Assembly (NCBI GenBank): GCA_964537285.1
Contig: CAZHZT010000109.1
Coordinates: 1 to 20,160 of the forward strand
Origin: CAZHZT01 sp964537285
GTDB lineage: Bacteria; Bacteroidota; Bacteroidia; Chitinophagales; Saprospiraceae
DNA: 20,160 bases
Reading direction: 5' to 3'
Below the pieces are notes generated by a model. The model did not search any database and was not told where the DNA came from. It worked only from the letters and a program-made list of their open reading frames with translations. Below are positions 14,287 through 20,160 of the stretch, piece after piece (position 1 is the stretch's first letter; every line of letters starts with the position of its first letter). Position numbers and translations under genes: made by a program.

Positions 14287-14874
14287 ATGTTCCAGACCTA
14301 CCTTAATCTTGGACTCAATCACATAGCAGATGTCACTGCCTATGATCATATTTTATTCATCGTTGCCCTTTGCGCCGTTTACAAACCTTCGGCCTGGAAG
14401 CAAATAATTATACTGGTTACAGCTTTCACTATTGGTCATTCGTTAACTCTGGCCTTAGCAGCACTGGAAATCATTCGGTTTCCGGCAAGGGTAATTGAGT
14501 TTTTGATTCCGGTTACAATATTGATCACTGCATTGTATAATGTCATCAATCCTCCCGTAAATACTGCCTCAGGGAATAAGTTCCGTTTAAATTACTTCTT
14601 TGCATTATTCTTTGGCCTGATTCACGGCATGGGTTTTTCCAATTTCCTTCGGTCGGTACTAATGCCCGGGGAAGAATCTAAACTAATCATCCAACTTTTA
14701 GCGTTTAATATCGGCATTGAAATTGGGCAGCTAATCATTGTTGCCGTATTTTTGTTAATATCAGCCGCAGCTCTTGTAGTACCAAGGATAAAACACCGGG
14801 ATTGGACTGTTTTTGTTTCGGGTGGTGCTGCAGGAATCGCACTGCTATTGATAAAAGATACCTGGCTTTGGTAA
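14287..14874 (+). CDS. HupE/UreJ-like membrane protein
   Basis: A 195-residue integral membrane protein with about six hydrophobic helices. It has the family's conserved His motifs: GLNHIADVTAYDHILF near the start, FTIGHSLTL, and FGLIHGMGFSNFL, plus FNIGIEIGQ. Proteins of the HupE/UreJ family are linked to nickel or cobalt import, and those in Bacteroidota commonly lie beside a DUF6702 gene as here. The exact metal is not known. The start at 14287 puts the conserved GLNH motif about 10 residues in, as usual. The 278 bp upstream is AT-rich and shows no gene. Confidence 0.85.
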   Translation: MFQTYLNLGLNHIADVTAYDHILFIVALCAVYKPSAWKQIIILVTAFTIGHSLTLALAALEIIRFPARVIEFLIPVTILITALYNVINPPVNTASGNKFRLNYFFALFFGLIHGMGFSNFLRSVLMPGEESKLIIQLLAFNIGIEIGQLIIVAVFLLISAAALVVPRIKHRDWTVFVSGGAAGIALLLIKDTWLW

Positions 14875-14929
14875 ATAAGCAAGGGATGGAAGCTTACTAC
14901 TTCAATTATAAATATTTATTGACTTTTCT

Positions 14930-15445
14930 ATGCATTTTTTATTGATTGTTTTATTGTCATCATCGGTTTCTTTACTACCAATGATTGATGTGGATGAGCA
15001 TAAATTCTATGTGAGCAAGTGCATGATTGAGTATAATCAATCAGAAAAAGCACTGCAAGTAAGTCTACATGTATTTGTTGATGACCTTGAAAATGCTCTT
15101 GAAGAACGAGGTGCAACAAATCTTCTTATTGGTACTCCCGATGAAAATGAGGGAGCTGACGAGCATATTTTGTCCTACTTCAAAGAAAAGTTTACGATCC
15201 ACGCAAATGGATTGGAGGTGCCTTTCGATTTCATTGGTAAGGAGCTTTCAGATGATTACAGTGGGCTATGGTGCTACCTGGAGATACCTGAAATAGACTT
15301 TCTTTCAAATTTAAAAATTACCAGCGCCATCCTGACTGAACTTTTTGATGAACAGCAAAATATTGTAACTGTAAAGAATAATGGTCATCCTGAAAAATAT
15401 TTTTTGTTTACAAAATACGATATTGAAGGCGAGGTAAATTATTAG
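14930..15445 (+). CDS. DUF6702-like exported protein
   Basis: A 171-residue protein with a hydrophobic N-terminal signal segment (LLIVLLSSSVSLL), followed by HKFYVSKCMIEYNQ and a beta-rich body. This start and length fit the DUF6702 family, usually coded next to HupE/UreJ-like proteins, with which it probably shares a transcript (56 bp apart). Function is unknown; a periplasmic partner of the membrane protein is a guess. The family call is from memory. Confidence 0.65.
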   Translation: MHFLLIVLLSSSVSLLPMIDVDEHKFYVSKCMIEYNQSEKALQVSLHVFVDDLENALEERGATNLLIGTPDENEGADEHILSYFKEKFTIHANGLEVPFDFIGKELSDDYSGLWCYLEIPEIDFLSNLKITSAILTELFDEQQNIVTVKNNGHPEKYFLFTKYDIEGEVNY

Positions 15446-15484
15446 AAGCTAGTGCTTCAGGAACTAAAAGAATAAACAGCGATC

Positions 15485-15645
15485 CTCGCTTTGGAAAATA
15501 AACGCGCCTACGGCGCGAAATTTCTTTTTTAAGAGGGGTGGCCGAAAGGGCAACTTTGCAAAGCAAAGTTGCCCTTTCGGCCACCCCTCAAAAGAAAATA
15601 TCGCTGCGAAGCGGCGCAAATTTGGTTTTGGATTTCCAAAGCGAG
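15485..15645. repeat. 161-bp nested palindromic element with 27-bp perfect hairpin
   Basis: Outer arms CTCGCTTTGGAAA (15485-15497) and its complement (15633-15645) enclose two small GC hairpins (15503-15517 and about 15603-15617). The centre is a perfect 27-bp inverted repeat (15533-15559 with 15563-15589) with an AAA loop, flanked by pairing T- and A-tracts. It lies between two same-strand genes. The centre alone would be a very strong terminator. The full symmetry resembles a small non-autonomous or REPIN-like repeat. Confidence 0.85.
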
Positions 15646-15674
15646 AATGGCTGAGGAATAAACGAATTAAATTA

Positions 15675-15920
15675 ATGAACGAAATTTTTAAAAAGCTAAT
15701 AATTTTACCAATCCGTATATATCAATGGACTTTATCTCCGTTATTGGGAGCTAATAAATGCCGTTTTCAGCCAACTTGTTCTCATTATACCGTTGAAGCT
15801 ATTCAGGAATGGGGCGTATTCAAAGGAATTTGGTTAGGCATGAAACGCATCGTGCGCTGCCATCCCTGGGGAGGACATGGTTACGACCCGGTTCCCGAAA
15901 ACCCCAAGAAGAGGAAGTAG
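15675..15920 (+). CDS. yidD: Membrane protein insertion efficiency factor YidD
   Basis: An 81-residue protein with the full YidD signature: YQWTLSPLLGANKCRFQPTCSHYTVEAI, then GIWLGMKRIVRCHPWGGHGYDPVP. The conserved cysteines are present. YidD helps YidC insert proteins into the inner membrane and lies on the cytoplasmic membrane face through an amphipathic helix. In many bacteria it sits with rnpA and yidC; here it precedes hemB by 22 bases and probably shares its transcript. The ATG at 15675 gives the normal family length. Confidence 0.95.
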   Translation: MNEIFKKLIILPIRIYQWTLSPLLGANKCRFQPTCSHYTVEAIQEWGVFKGIWLGMKRIVRCHPWGGHGYDPVPENPKKRK

Positions 15921-15942
15921 CTTTTTTTAAAAGAAAAAAACT

Positions 15943-16938
15943 ATGCAAAAAAGACCCAGGCGTAATCGCCGTACTGCCGCAGTAAGAGCCCTTGTAAGAG
16001 AAACCAGGCTTTCACTGGATAATCTCGTTTATCCCTTGTTTATGACTATGGATGAAACGGGTAAAGAAGAAATCACTTCTTTGCCCGGGAATTTCCGTCT
16101 ATCCAAAGAAGCCTTGTTCAGCGAAGTAGAATCTTGCCTTGAATTGGGCTTAAAACATTTCATACTGTTTCCGGCAGTTCCTGAATCATTAAAAGACCGA
16201 ACGGGAACTTATGGATTAAAAGCAGAGAATTTCTACCTGAAATATGTTTCTGAATTGAAAGAACGATTCCCGGAAACAACTCTCATAAGCGATGTGGCTC
16301 TGGACCCCTACAACTCCGACGGCCATGACGGTCTGGTTCAGGAAGGGCGTGTTCTCAATGATGAAACCCTGGACTTGCTGGCAGAAATGGGCCTGGTTCA
16401 GGCTCAGGCTGGCTTTGACATTATTGGCCCTTCGGATATGATGGATGGACGTGTTGAAGCTATACGTGATCATTTAGATGAACATGGTTATGAGGATGTT
16501 GGAATCATGTCATATACAGCTAAATACGCCAGTGCTTACTATGGTCCCTTTCGTGATGCTTTGGATAGTGCCCCAAAAGAAGATGCACATATCCCAAAAG
16601 ATAAGAAGACTTATCAGATGGATCCCGCTAATAAACGGGAAGCCTTGATCGAAGCATCCTTGGATGAAGAAGAAGGCGCTGACTTCCTCATGGTAAAACC
16701 AGCTCTAAATTACCTGGATGTTATACACCTTTTGAGGGAAGATTTTGACCTGCCGATCGCCGCATATCATGTCAGTGGAGAATGCGCTATGCTAATAGCT
16801 GCTTGCCAGAATGGGTGGCTGGAGTACGAAAAAGCAATGCCGGAAACTTTATTGAGTATTCGTAGAGCCGGAGCAGATGCTATTCTGACCTATTTCGCCA
16901 AAGATTATGCTAAAATGGCTAAAGAGGGGAAGCTATAA
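15943..16938 (+). CDS. hemB: Porphobilinogen synthase (delta-aminolevulinic acid dehydratase)
   Basis: A 331-residue enzyme of normal length that joins two 5-aminolevulinate molecules into porphobilinogen, an early cytoplasmic step of haem synthesis. Both active-site lysines are visible, in SYTAKYASAYYGPF and FLMVKPALNYLD. The metal loop reads DVALDPYNSDGHDG, with Asp/His rather than the cysteines of zinc-dependent enzymes, so this is the magnesium/potassium type. It lies 22 bases after yidD and ends at a strong terminator. Confidence 0.97.
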   Translation: MQKRPRRNRRTAAVRALVRETRLSLDNLVYPLFMTMDETGKEEITSLPGNFRLSKEALFSEVESCLELGLKHFILFPAVPESLKDRTGTYGLKAENFYLKYVSELKERFPETTLISDVALDPYNSDGHDGLVQEGRVLNDETLDLLAEMGLVQAQAGFDIIGPSDMMDGRVEAIRDHLDEHGYEDVGIMSYTAKYASAYYGPFRDALDSAPKEDAHIPKDKKTYQMDPANKREALIEASLDEEEGADFLMVKPALNYLDVIHLLREDFDLPIAAYHVSGECAMLIAACQNGWLEYEKAMPETLLSIRRAGADAILTYFAKDYAKMAKEGKL

Positions 16939-16944
16939 ATTAGG

Positions 16945-16995
16945 AAAAAAGCAGGCGGGTATTCGCTGAATAGCGAATACCCGCCTGCTTTTTTT
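16945..16995. terminator. Bidirectional terminator between hemB and the exonuclease-like gene
   Basis: A perfect 23-bp stem (16945-16967 with 16972-16994) with a GAAT loop, an A-run on the left and a T-run on the right. It serves the convergent genes on both sides. Confidence 0.93.
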
Positions 16996-17695
16996 ATTGG
17001 TTTATAGCTTCTACCAAACTTCTGTAAATCCTTGCATTTTTCATGGCACCTGTAATCCCGGTATGCTTTTCTGCCACATGAGGTTCATCCTCTATTCCAA
17101 ACTTCTGCATGAACTGCTGCCCTGTCAAATCGCGATAACCCAATGACCAGGCCATAGAAGGAATATCGAGCACAAAATAATGGTACAGCTCACGCCACGA
17201 ACGTTGTTGCGAACGCAACAAATGATCCAAAAAAGAAAGATCGAAATGACTATTGTATGCGACCATCAGCACATTTTTCTCCCCGGCAACTCTTTGATGA
17301 AAATTGAAAATACTATCAACAGCCATAGAAGGACTTAAAGCACCCTGTTCTTCCCATTTTTCCGGATCAAAAGCATTCACTTTACGAGCTCCTTCAGAGC
17401 AGCGCTCAGGATGTTCGGGTTGCAGCTTACAATAATAAGTTCCTTTTTGATTGCCTTCCAGGTCAGTCATAACGATTCCTATATCGATCATTTCGTGATA
17501 ACCTGGCAATAAACCGGTGGTTTCTACATCTATATGAGCCAACAGCCAATTATCCGCTTGTTCATGAGGCAAAGGAACAAGGCCTTTGCCAAGAAGTTTT
17601 TCCAAATTAAAGGGTGCCTCATCTTTGGTACTGCAGGCAGAAAGTAAAGAAGCCAATAAAAAACAATAAATAGTGATAGGTAGCAGGGTCTTCAT
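16994..17695 (-). CDS. Lipoprotein with DEDDh (DnaQ-like) exonuclease-like domain
   Basis: A 233-residue protein that begins with a lipoprotein signal peptide (LLASLLSAC, Cys21), so it should be exported and anchored. The rest matches the DnaQ-type 3'-5' exonuclease fold: IDVETTG (D56, E58), AYNSHFDLSFLD (D152) and EKHTGITGAM (H211). The last metal-binding Asp, expected five residues after the His, is Gly216. An exported exonuclease domain with one metal ligand lost is unusual; it may bind rather than cut nucleic acid, or cut poorly. The alternative that the lipobox is a false signal is less likely, given the clean hydrophobic stretch. It is divergent from yebC. Confidence 0.8.
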   Translation of the reverse strand: MKTLLPITIYCFLLASLLSACSTKDEAPFNLEKLLGKGLVPLPHEQADNWLLAHIDVETTGLLPGYHEMIDIGIVMTDLEGNQKGTYYCKLQPEHPERCSEGARKVNAFDPEKWEEQGALSPSMAVDSIFNFHQRVAGEKNVLMVAYNSHFDLSFLDHLLRSQQRSWRELYHYFVLDIPSMAWSLGYRDLTGQQFMQKFGIEDEPHVAEKHTGITGAMKNARIYRSLVEAINQ

Positions 17696-17747
17696 TATAT
17701 TTGTTTGATTTTATAAATAAAAATTTTTCCCTTATTTACAGAAACGC

Positions 17748-17755
17748 TAATTTTG
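17748..17755 (+). promoter_or_regulatory. Candidate -7 element of the yebC promoter
   Basis: TAATTTTG fits the Bacteroidota TAnnTTTG pattern and lies 35 bp before the yebC start. A clear -33 TTTG at the right distance is not seen, so this is weak. Confidence 0.35.
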
Positions 17756-17790
17756 CGCAGCTTTTATACAAAAATCACAAATAGTTTTTT

Positions 17791-18507
17791 ATGGGACGTG
17801 CCTTTGAATACCGCAAAGCTAGAAAAATGAAACGCTGGTCAAGTATGGCCAAAGCTTTTACTCGTATTGGTCGTGAAATCGCCCTCGCTGTTAAAGAGGG
17901 TGGCGGCGACCCAAATTACAACGCTCGCCTCAGAATGGCCATCCAAAATGCTAAGACAGCGAATATGCCTAAGGCTAATGTGGAGAGTGCTATTAAAAAA
18001 GCCACCTCAAAAGATGCCGAAGATTACCAGGAAGTATTATTTGAAGGCTATGCACCGCATGGAATCGCCGTCATGGTAGAAACAGCTACCAATAATAATA
18101 ACAGAACAGTAGCTAATGTACGCCACGTATTCTCGAAATATGGCGGAAGCTTGGGAACCTCTGGCTCCGTTGACTACATGTTCACCAGAATGGGACAATT
18201 CAAAATTGCTAGAGAAGGCGTTAATCTTGAAGAACTGGAACTCGAACTGATTGATGAGGGCCTTGAAGAAATAAAAGAAGAGGATAATCAGTTTGTCCTT
18301 TCTTGTGCCTTCGAAGATTTCGGAAAATTACAAAAAGGACTGGAGGACAGGAATATCGAAGTTCAGGAGTCTGAGCTGGTTCGTATACCAAGCCATTCAA
18401 CCACTCTTACAGATGAGCAGGCTGAAGAAGTGATCAAACTCATCGACAAAATGGAGGAAGATGATGATGTGACCAACGTCTTCCACAATATGGATATGGA
18501 GGAATAA
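17791..18507 (+). CDS. yebC: YebC/PmpR (TACO1) family protein
   Basis: A 238-residue protein of standard length with the conserved start MGRAFEYRKARKMKRW, the GGGDPNYNARLR and NMPKANVESAIKKA segments, YEGY-like FEGYAPHG, and NNRTVANVRHVFSKYGG..GSVDYMF. The family was annotated as DNA-binding regulators; more recent work links it to translation, easing ribosome stalling. The acidic C-terminus (MEEDDDVTNVFHNMD) is typical. It is convergent with the SUMF1-type gene, with a large inverted repeat between. Confidence 0.95.
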   Translation: MGRAFEYRKARKMKRWSSMAKAFTRIGREIALAVKEGGGDPNYNARLRMAIQNAKTANMPKANVESAIKKATSKDAEDYQEVLFEGYAPHGIAVMVETATNNNNRTVANVRHVFSKYGGSLGTSGSVDYMFTRMGQFKIAREGVNLEELELELIDEGLEEIKEEDNQFVLSCAFEDFGKLQKGLEDRNIEVQESELVRIPSHSTTLTDEQAEEVIKLIDKMEEDDDVTNVFHNMDMEE

Positions 18508-18520
18508 TGTTTAAAGGTTA

Positions 18521-18630
18521 GTTCTTTGACATAAATTGTGATAAAATGGAACTTCAAAATGACAAGCCTTTCAGCCACAAGGGCATTCAAGGCTTGTCAT
18601 TTTGAAGTTCCACACAATTTGTCAAAGAAC
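18521..18630. repeat. 110-bp inverted repeat between yebC and the SUMF1-domain gene
   Basis: Three perfectly paired blocks: 18521-18530 with 18621-18630 (10 bp), 18533-18540 with 18613-18620 (8 bp), and 18547-18570 with 18589-18612 (24 bp). Left-side bulges of 2 and 6 nt separate them, and the loop is 18 nt. It can end transcription from both convergent genes, but it lacks the usual T-run and may instead be a small palindromic repeat element. Confidence 0.85.
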
Positions 18631-18643
18631 GTAAAGGTTTACA

Positions 18644-19588
18644 CTAATTTCCATAGCGTTTTAAGTACTCCTCTCCGCTTATATATTCAGCGACACAGCG
18701 AAAGCCCAGCCATTTTGTGGGGCGTTTATAGGAAAGCCGTTCGGAAATTTTTGCTTCTTCCAGAGAATGCTCCCAGCTACCACCTTTAGCTTTTCCCATG
18801 AAAATAAGCATTTCAGCAGCATTCCCAATCAGATTGTACGTTCCAAGAGGTGTTTTTGGGCCTTCAGACACAGGCCTAGGGGCATTTCCACCGTCTTTAG
18901 CATTCTCTGAAGTCATAAACACATTCCAATTCGGATCTTTTCGTTGGTATTTTGCAATTTTCGACTCTTTTGGCAGCCAACCATTAAGTTGTGTTTCGCT
19001 ATCCGCTTGATAGCTTGCCGCAGTTTCCCATTCCGACTCTGTAGGAAGACGATATACCGGAAAGGCTACTTTTTCTGGTGTTTCATAATTGAGGTATTGG
19101 CCCTTAAGGTAGCGGGTTGCTGTGAAATAATTATCCGGATTTTGATTTGTATTAGGATCAATTTTCCCATCAACAATGAGAGAAACTTCCAGCACTCTAT
19201 CTGTTCTCCAATGGCAGTAGTCAAGAACTTGCTGATAAGAAACTCCTAAAACAGGATAATTTGAAAAACGTGGATGCTTCAAGTAAACTTCTTTAAGGTT
19301 TGATCCATCAATTTGTTGAGCCCCCCAAACACTTGTATCAGGTAAAGCTGAGGCATAGACTGTTGATTCGGAACCATGAACCCTTTCCAGCCAGTATAAA
19401 AATTCCAGATAATCTATATTCGAAACTTCCGTTTCATCGATAAAAAAGTTTTGATCTCCTATCCGTACACCTCCAGGCGGAACTGCAAACTTTTTTTGAT
19501 CCGGCTTTTGTAAAGTAAAATGGATACCTTTACTGCATCCAAAAAAAATAGTAGCGAACGCCAAAAATAGAACCAGGTTTACTCTCAT
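18644..19588 (-). CDS. Lipoprotein with SUMF1/FGE-type domain (GldJ/K-like)
   Basis: A 314-residue protein with a lipoprotein signal (FATIFFGCSKG, Cys18) and an FGE-sulfatase (SUMF1) fold: IDETEVSNIDYLEFLYWL, a YPVLGVSYQQVLDYCHWRT segment, RLPTESEWETAA, NLIGNAAEM, GGSWEH and PTKWLGFRCV. Bacteroidota use such lipoproteins in gliding and type IX secretion (GldJ, GldK) and elsewhere. GGSW and GFRC are kept, but the catalytic cysteine pair of formylglycine-generating enzymes is not evident, so a structural role is more likely than catalysis. It is not placed beside other gld genes here, so I give no symbol. Confidence 0.8.
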   Translation of the reverse strand: MRVNLVLFLAFATIFFGCSKGIHFTLQKPDQKKFAVPPGGVRIGDQNFFIDETEVSNIDYLEFLYWLERVHGSESTVYASALPDTSVWGAQQIDGSNLKEVYLKHPRFSNYPVLGVSYQQVLDYCHWRTDRVLEVSLIVDGKIDPNTNQNPDNYFTATRYLKGQYLNYETPEKVAFPVYRLPTESEWETAASYQADSETQLNGWLPKESKIAKYQRKDPNWNVFMTSENAKDGGNAPRPVSEGPKTPLGTYNLIGNAAEMLIFMGKAKGGSWEHSLEEAKISERLSYKRPTKWLGFRCVAEYISGEEYLKRYGN

Positions 19589-19607
19589 TGTAAGATATTG
19601 AAAAAAG

Positions 19608-19691
19608 TCTTTTAATTTAGTGAAAAGTTGAAAGCGGATAAAATCAATACTTTTTAACCTTCCACTTTCTCCTTTCTACTAAATTAAAAGA
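19608..19691. repeat. 84-bp inverted repeat in a divergent promoter region
   Basis: TCTTTTAATTTAGT (19608-19621) and its exact complement (19678-19691) form the arms; the interior continues to pair imperfectly. A 9-bp direct repeat AAGATATTG (19592-19600 and 19688-19696) lies at both sides. The element fills most of the space between the SUMF1-type gene and the GNAT gene. Confidence 0.65.
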
Positions 19692-19698
19692 TATTGGA

Positions 19699-20148
19699 AT
19701 GAATGAAAATATAAGCATAAAAGTAACGAATTTTCAAGCTATATTTGAGTTAAGCAAAAAAATTCCCGAATTTGAAGCTCCTTATGATTTAGATGTGTAT
19801 GAAAGACGTTTGCAGGATAAGTTTTATTTAGGGCTTATTGCCTACTGGAATAATGAAGCGGCAGGTTTTAAATTGGGGTACGAAAAACCCGAAGGCTTTT
19901 ATAGCTGGATGGGCGGTGTTCTTCCAAATTACCGAAGAAAAGGAATTGCCAAAGCGCTAGCACAATTTCAGGAAGAACACCTCTTTGAGCAAGGGTTTAA
20001 GAAGGTTTTTCTTAAGACAAGGAACCAGCATAAAAACATGCTTATTTTTGCTTTAAAAAATGGATTTAACATTTCAGGTGTTGAGTTTAAAGAAAATATT
20101 TTGGATAATTTTAAAACCATACAAAAAAAATTAAGAGCAGTTCTTTGA
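19699..20148 (+). CDS. GNAT-family N-acetyltransferase
   Basis: A 149-residue protein with the GNAT acetyl-CoA motif GGVLPNYRRKGIAKAL (RRxGxA) near residues 70-90, preceded by a strand with WMGGV and followed by a motif B-like VFLKTRNQHKNMLIFALKNGF. It should transfer an acetyl group from acetyl-CoA to an amine, but the substrate cannot be told. It is divergent from the SUMF1-type gene, and its start follows the inverted repeat at 19608-19691. Confidence 0.88.
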   Translation: MNENISIKVTNFQAIFELSKKIPEFEAPYDLDVYERRLQDKFYLGLIAYWNNEAAGFKLGYEKPEGFYSWMGGVLPNYRRKGIAKALAQFQEEHLFEQGFKKVFLKTRNQHKNMLIFALKNGFNISGVEFKENILDNFKTIQKKLRAVL

Positions 20149-20160
20149 AAATTGGAAGGA

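Noticed and set aside
1..20160. CRISPR arrays, tRNA and rRNA genes
   Set aside because: I saw no regularly spaced repeats, no tRNA cloverleaf with CCA-end features next to the element, and no rRNA motifs.

Overview
The window reads as a chromosome segment of a Bacteroidota bacterium, most likely from the Cytophagales or a related marine/soil group (genus not identifiable). This rests on the low-to-moderate GC content, on two promoters that fit the Bacteroidota pattern (TTG, about 20 nt, then TAnnTTTG), on many lipoprotein signal peptides, on an Mg-type HemB, and on family choice (YidD, YebC, DUF6702-like, SUMF1 lipoprotein, RHS core ends of the VDPLA..SPY.Y..NNP..DP.G type).

The left part (1 to about 12,990) is accessory DNA. 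It is built from two materials. The first is a plasmid- or satellite-like mobile element: a minus-strand operon of CHC2/TOPRIM primase, P-loop ATPase, tyrosine recombinase A (broken into two overlapping ORFs) and tyrosine recombinase B (with key catalytic residues missing). A divergent XRE/Cro-like regulator faces away from it. The second is a set of four headless RHS C-terminal tips, each followed by a small lipoprotein that is probably its immunity protein. Two tips carry JAB/JAMM-type metalloenzyme motifs, one looks like a papain/NlpC-like cysteine enzyme, and one resembles polymorphic toxin type 44. No complete RHS gene is present.

The two materials are linked in a repeating unit: [XRE 3' end -> terminator <- lipoprotein <- RHS tip]. 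It occurs at 700-2324 (complete XRE), 2374-3938 and 3966-5388 (only XRE C-terminal scraps remain), and 11366-12945 (complete XRE). The primase/XRE control region is duplicated with 198 uninterrupted identical bases (513-710 and 11179-11376), although the genes on both sides have diverged. It holds two face-to-face Bacteroidota promoters around a GATTATTC-N12-GAATAATC inverted repeat, like a repressor-controlled genetic switch. Between the recombinases and the tips lie 1.2 kb without a credible gene but with several long nested inverted repeats. A cluster of GGGTCRC heptamers sits just upstream of recombinase A.

My main inference is that this family of primase/recombinase elements travels with, or integrates beside, RHS toxin tips and has produced an array of silent tip-immunity cassettes by repeated insertion, deletion and recombination. 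This is a hypothesis, not something the sequence proves.

The right part (12,992 to the end) is ordinary chromosome: an outer-membrane beta-barrel protein, a HupE/UreJ-like membrane protein with a DUF6702-like partner, yidD, hemB, an unusual lipoprotein with a DEDDh exonuclease-like domain, yebC, a SUMF1-domain lipoprotein and a GNAT acetyltransferase. Three intergenic spaces here hold striking inverted repeats (15485-15645, 18521-18630, 19608-19691), and hemB and the exonuclease gene share a strong bidirectional terminator.
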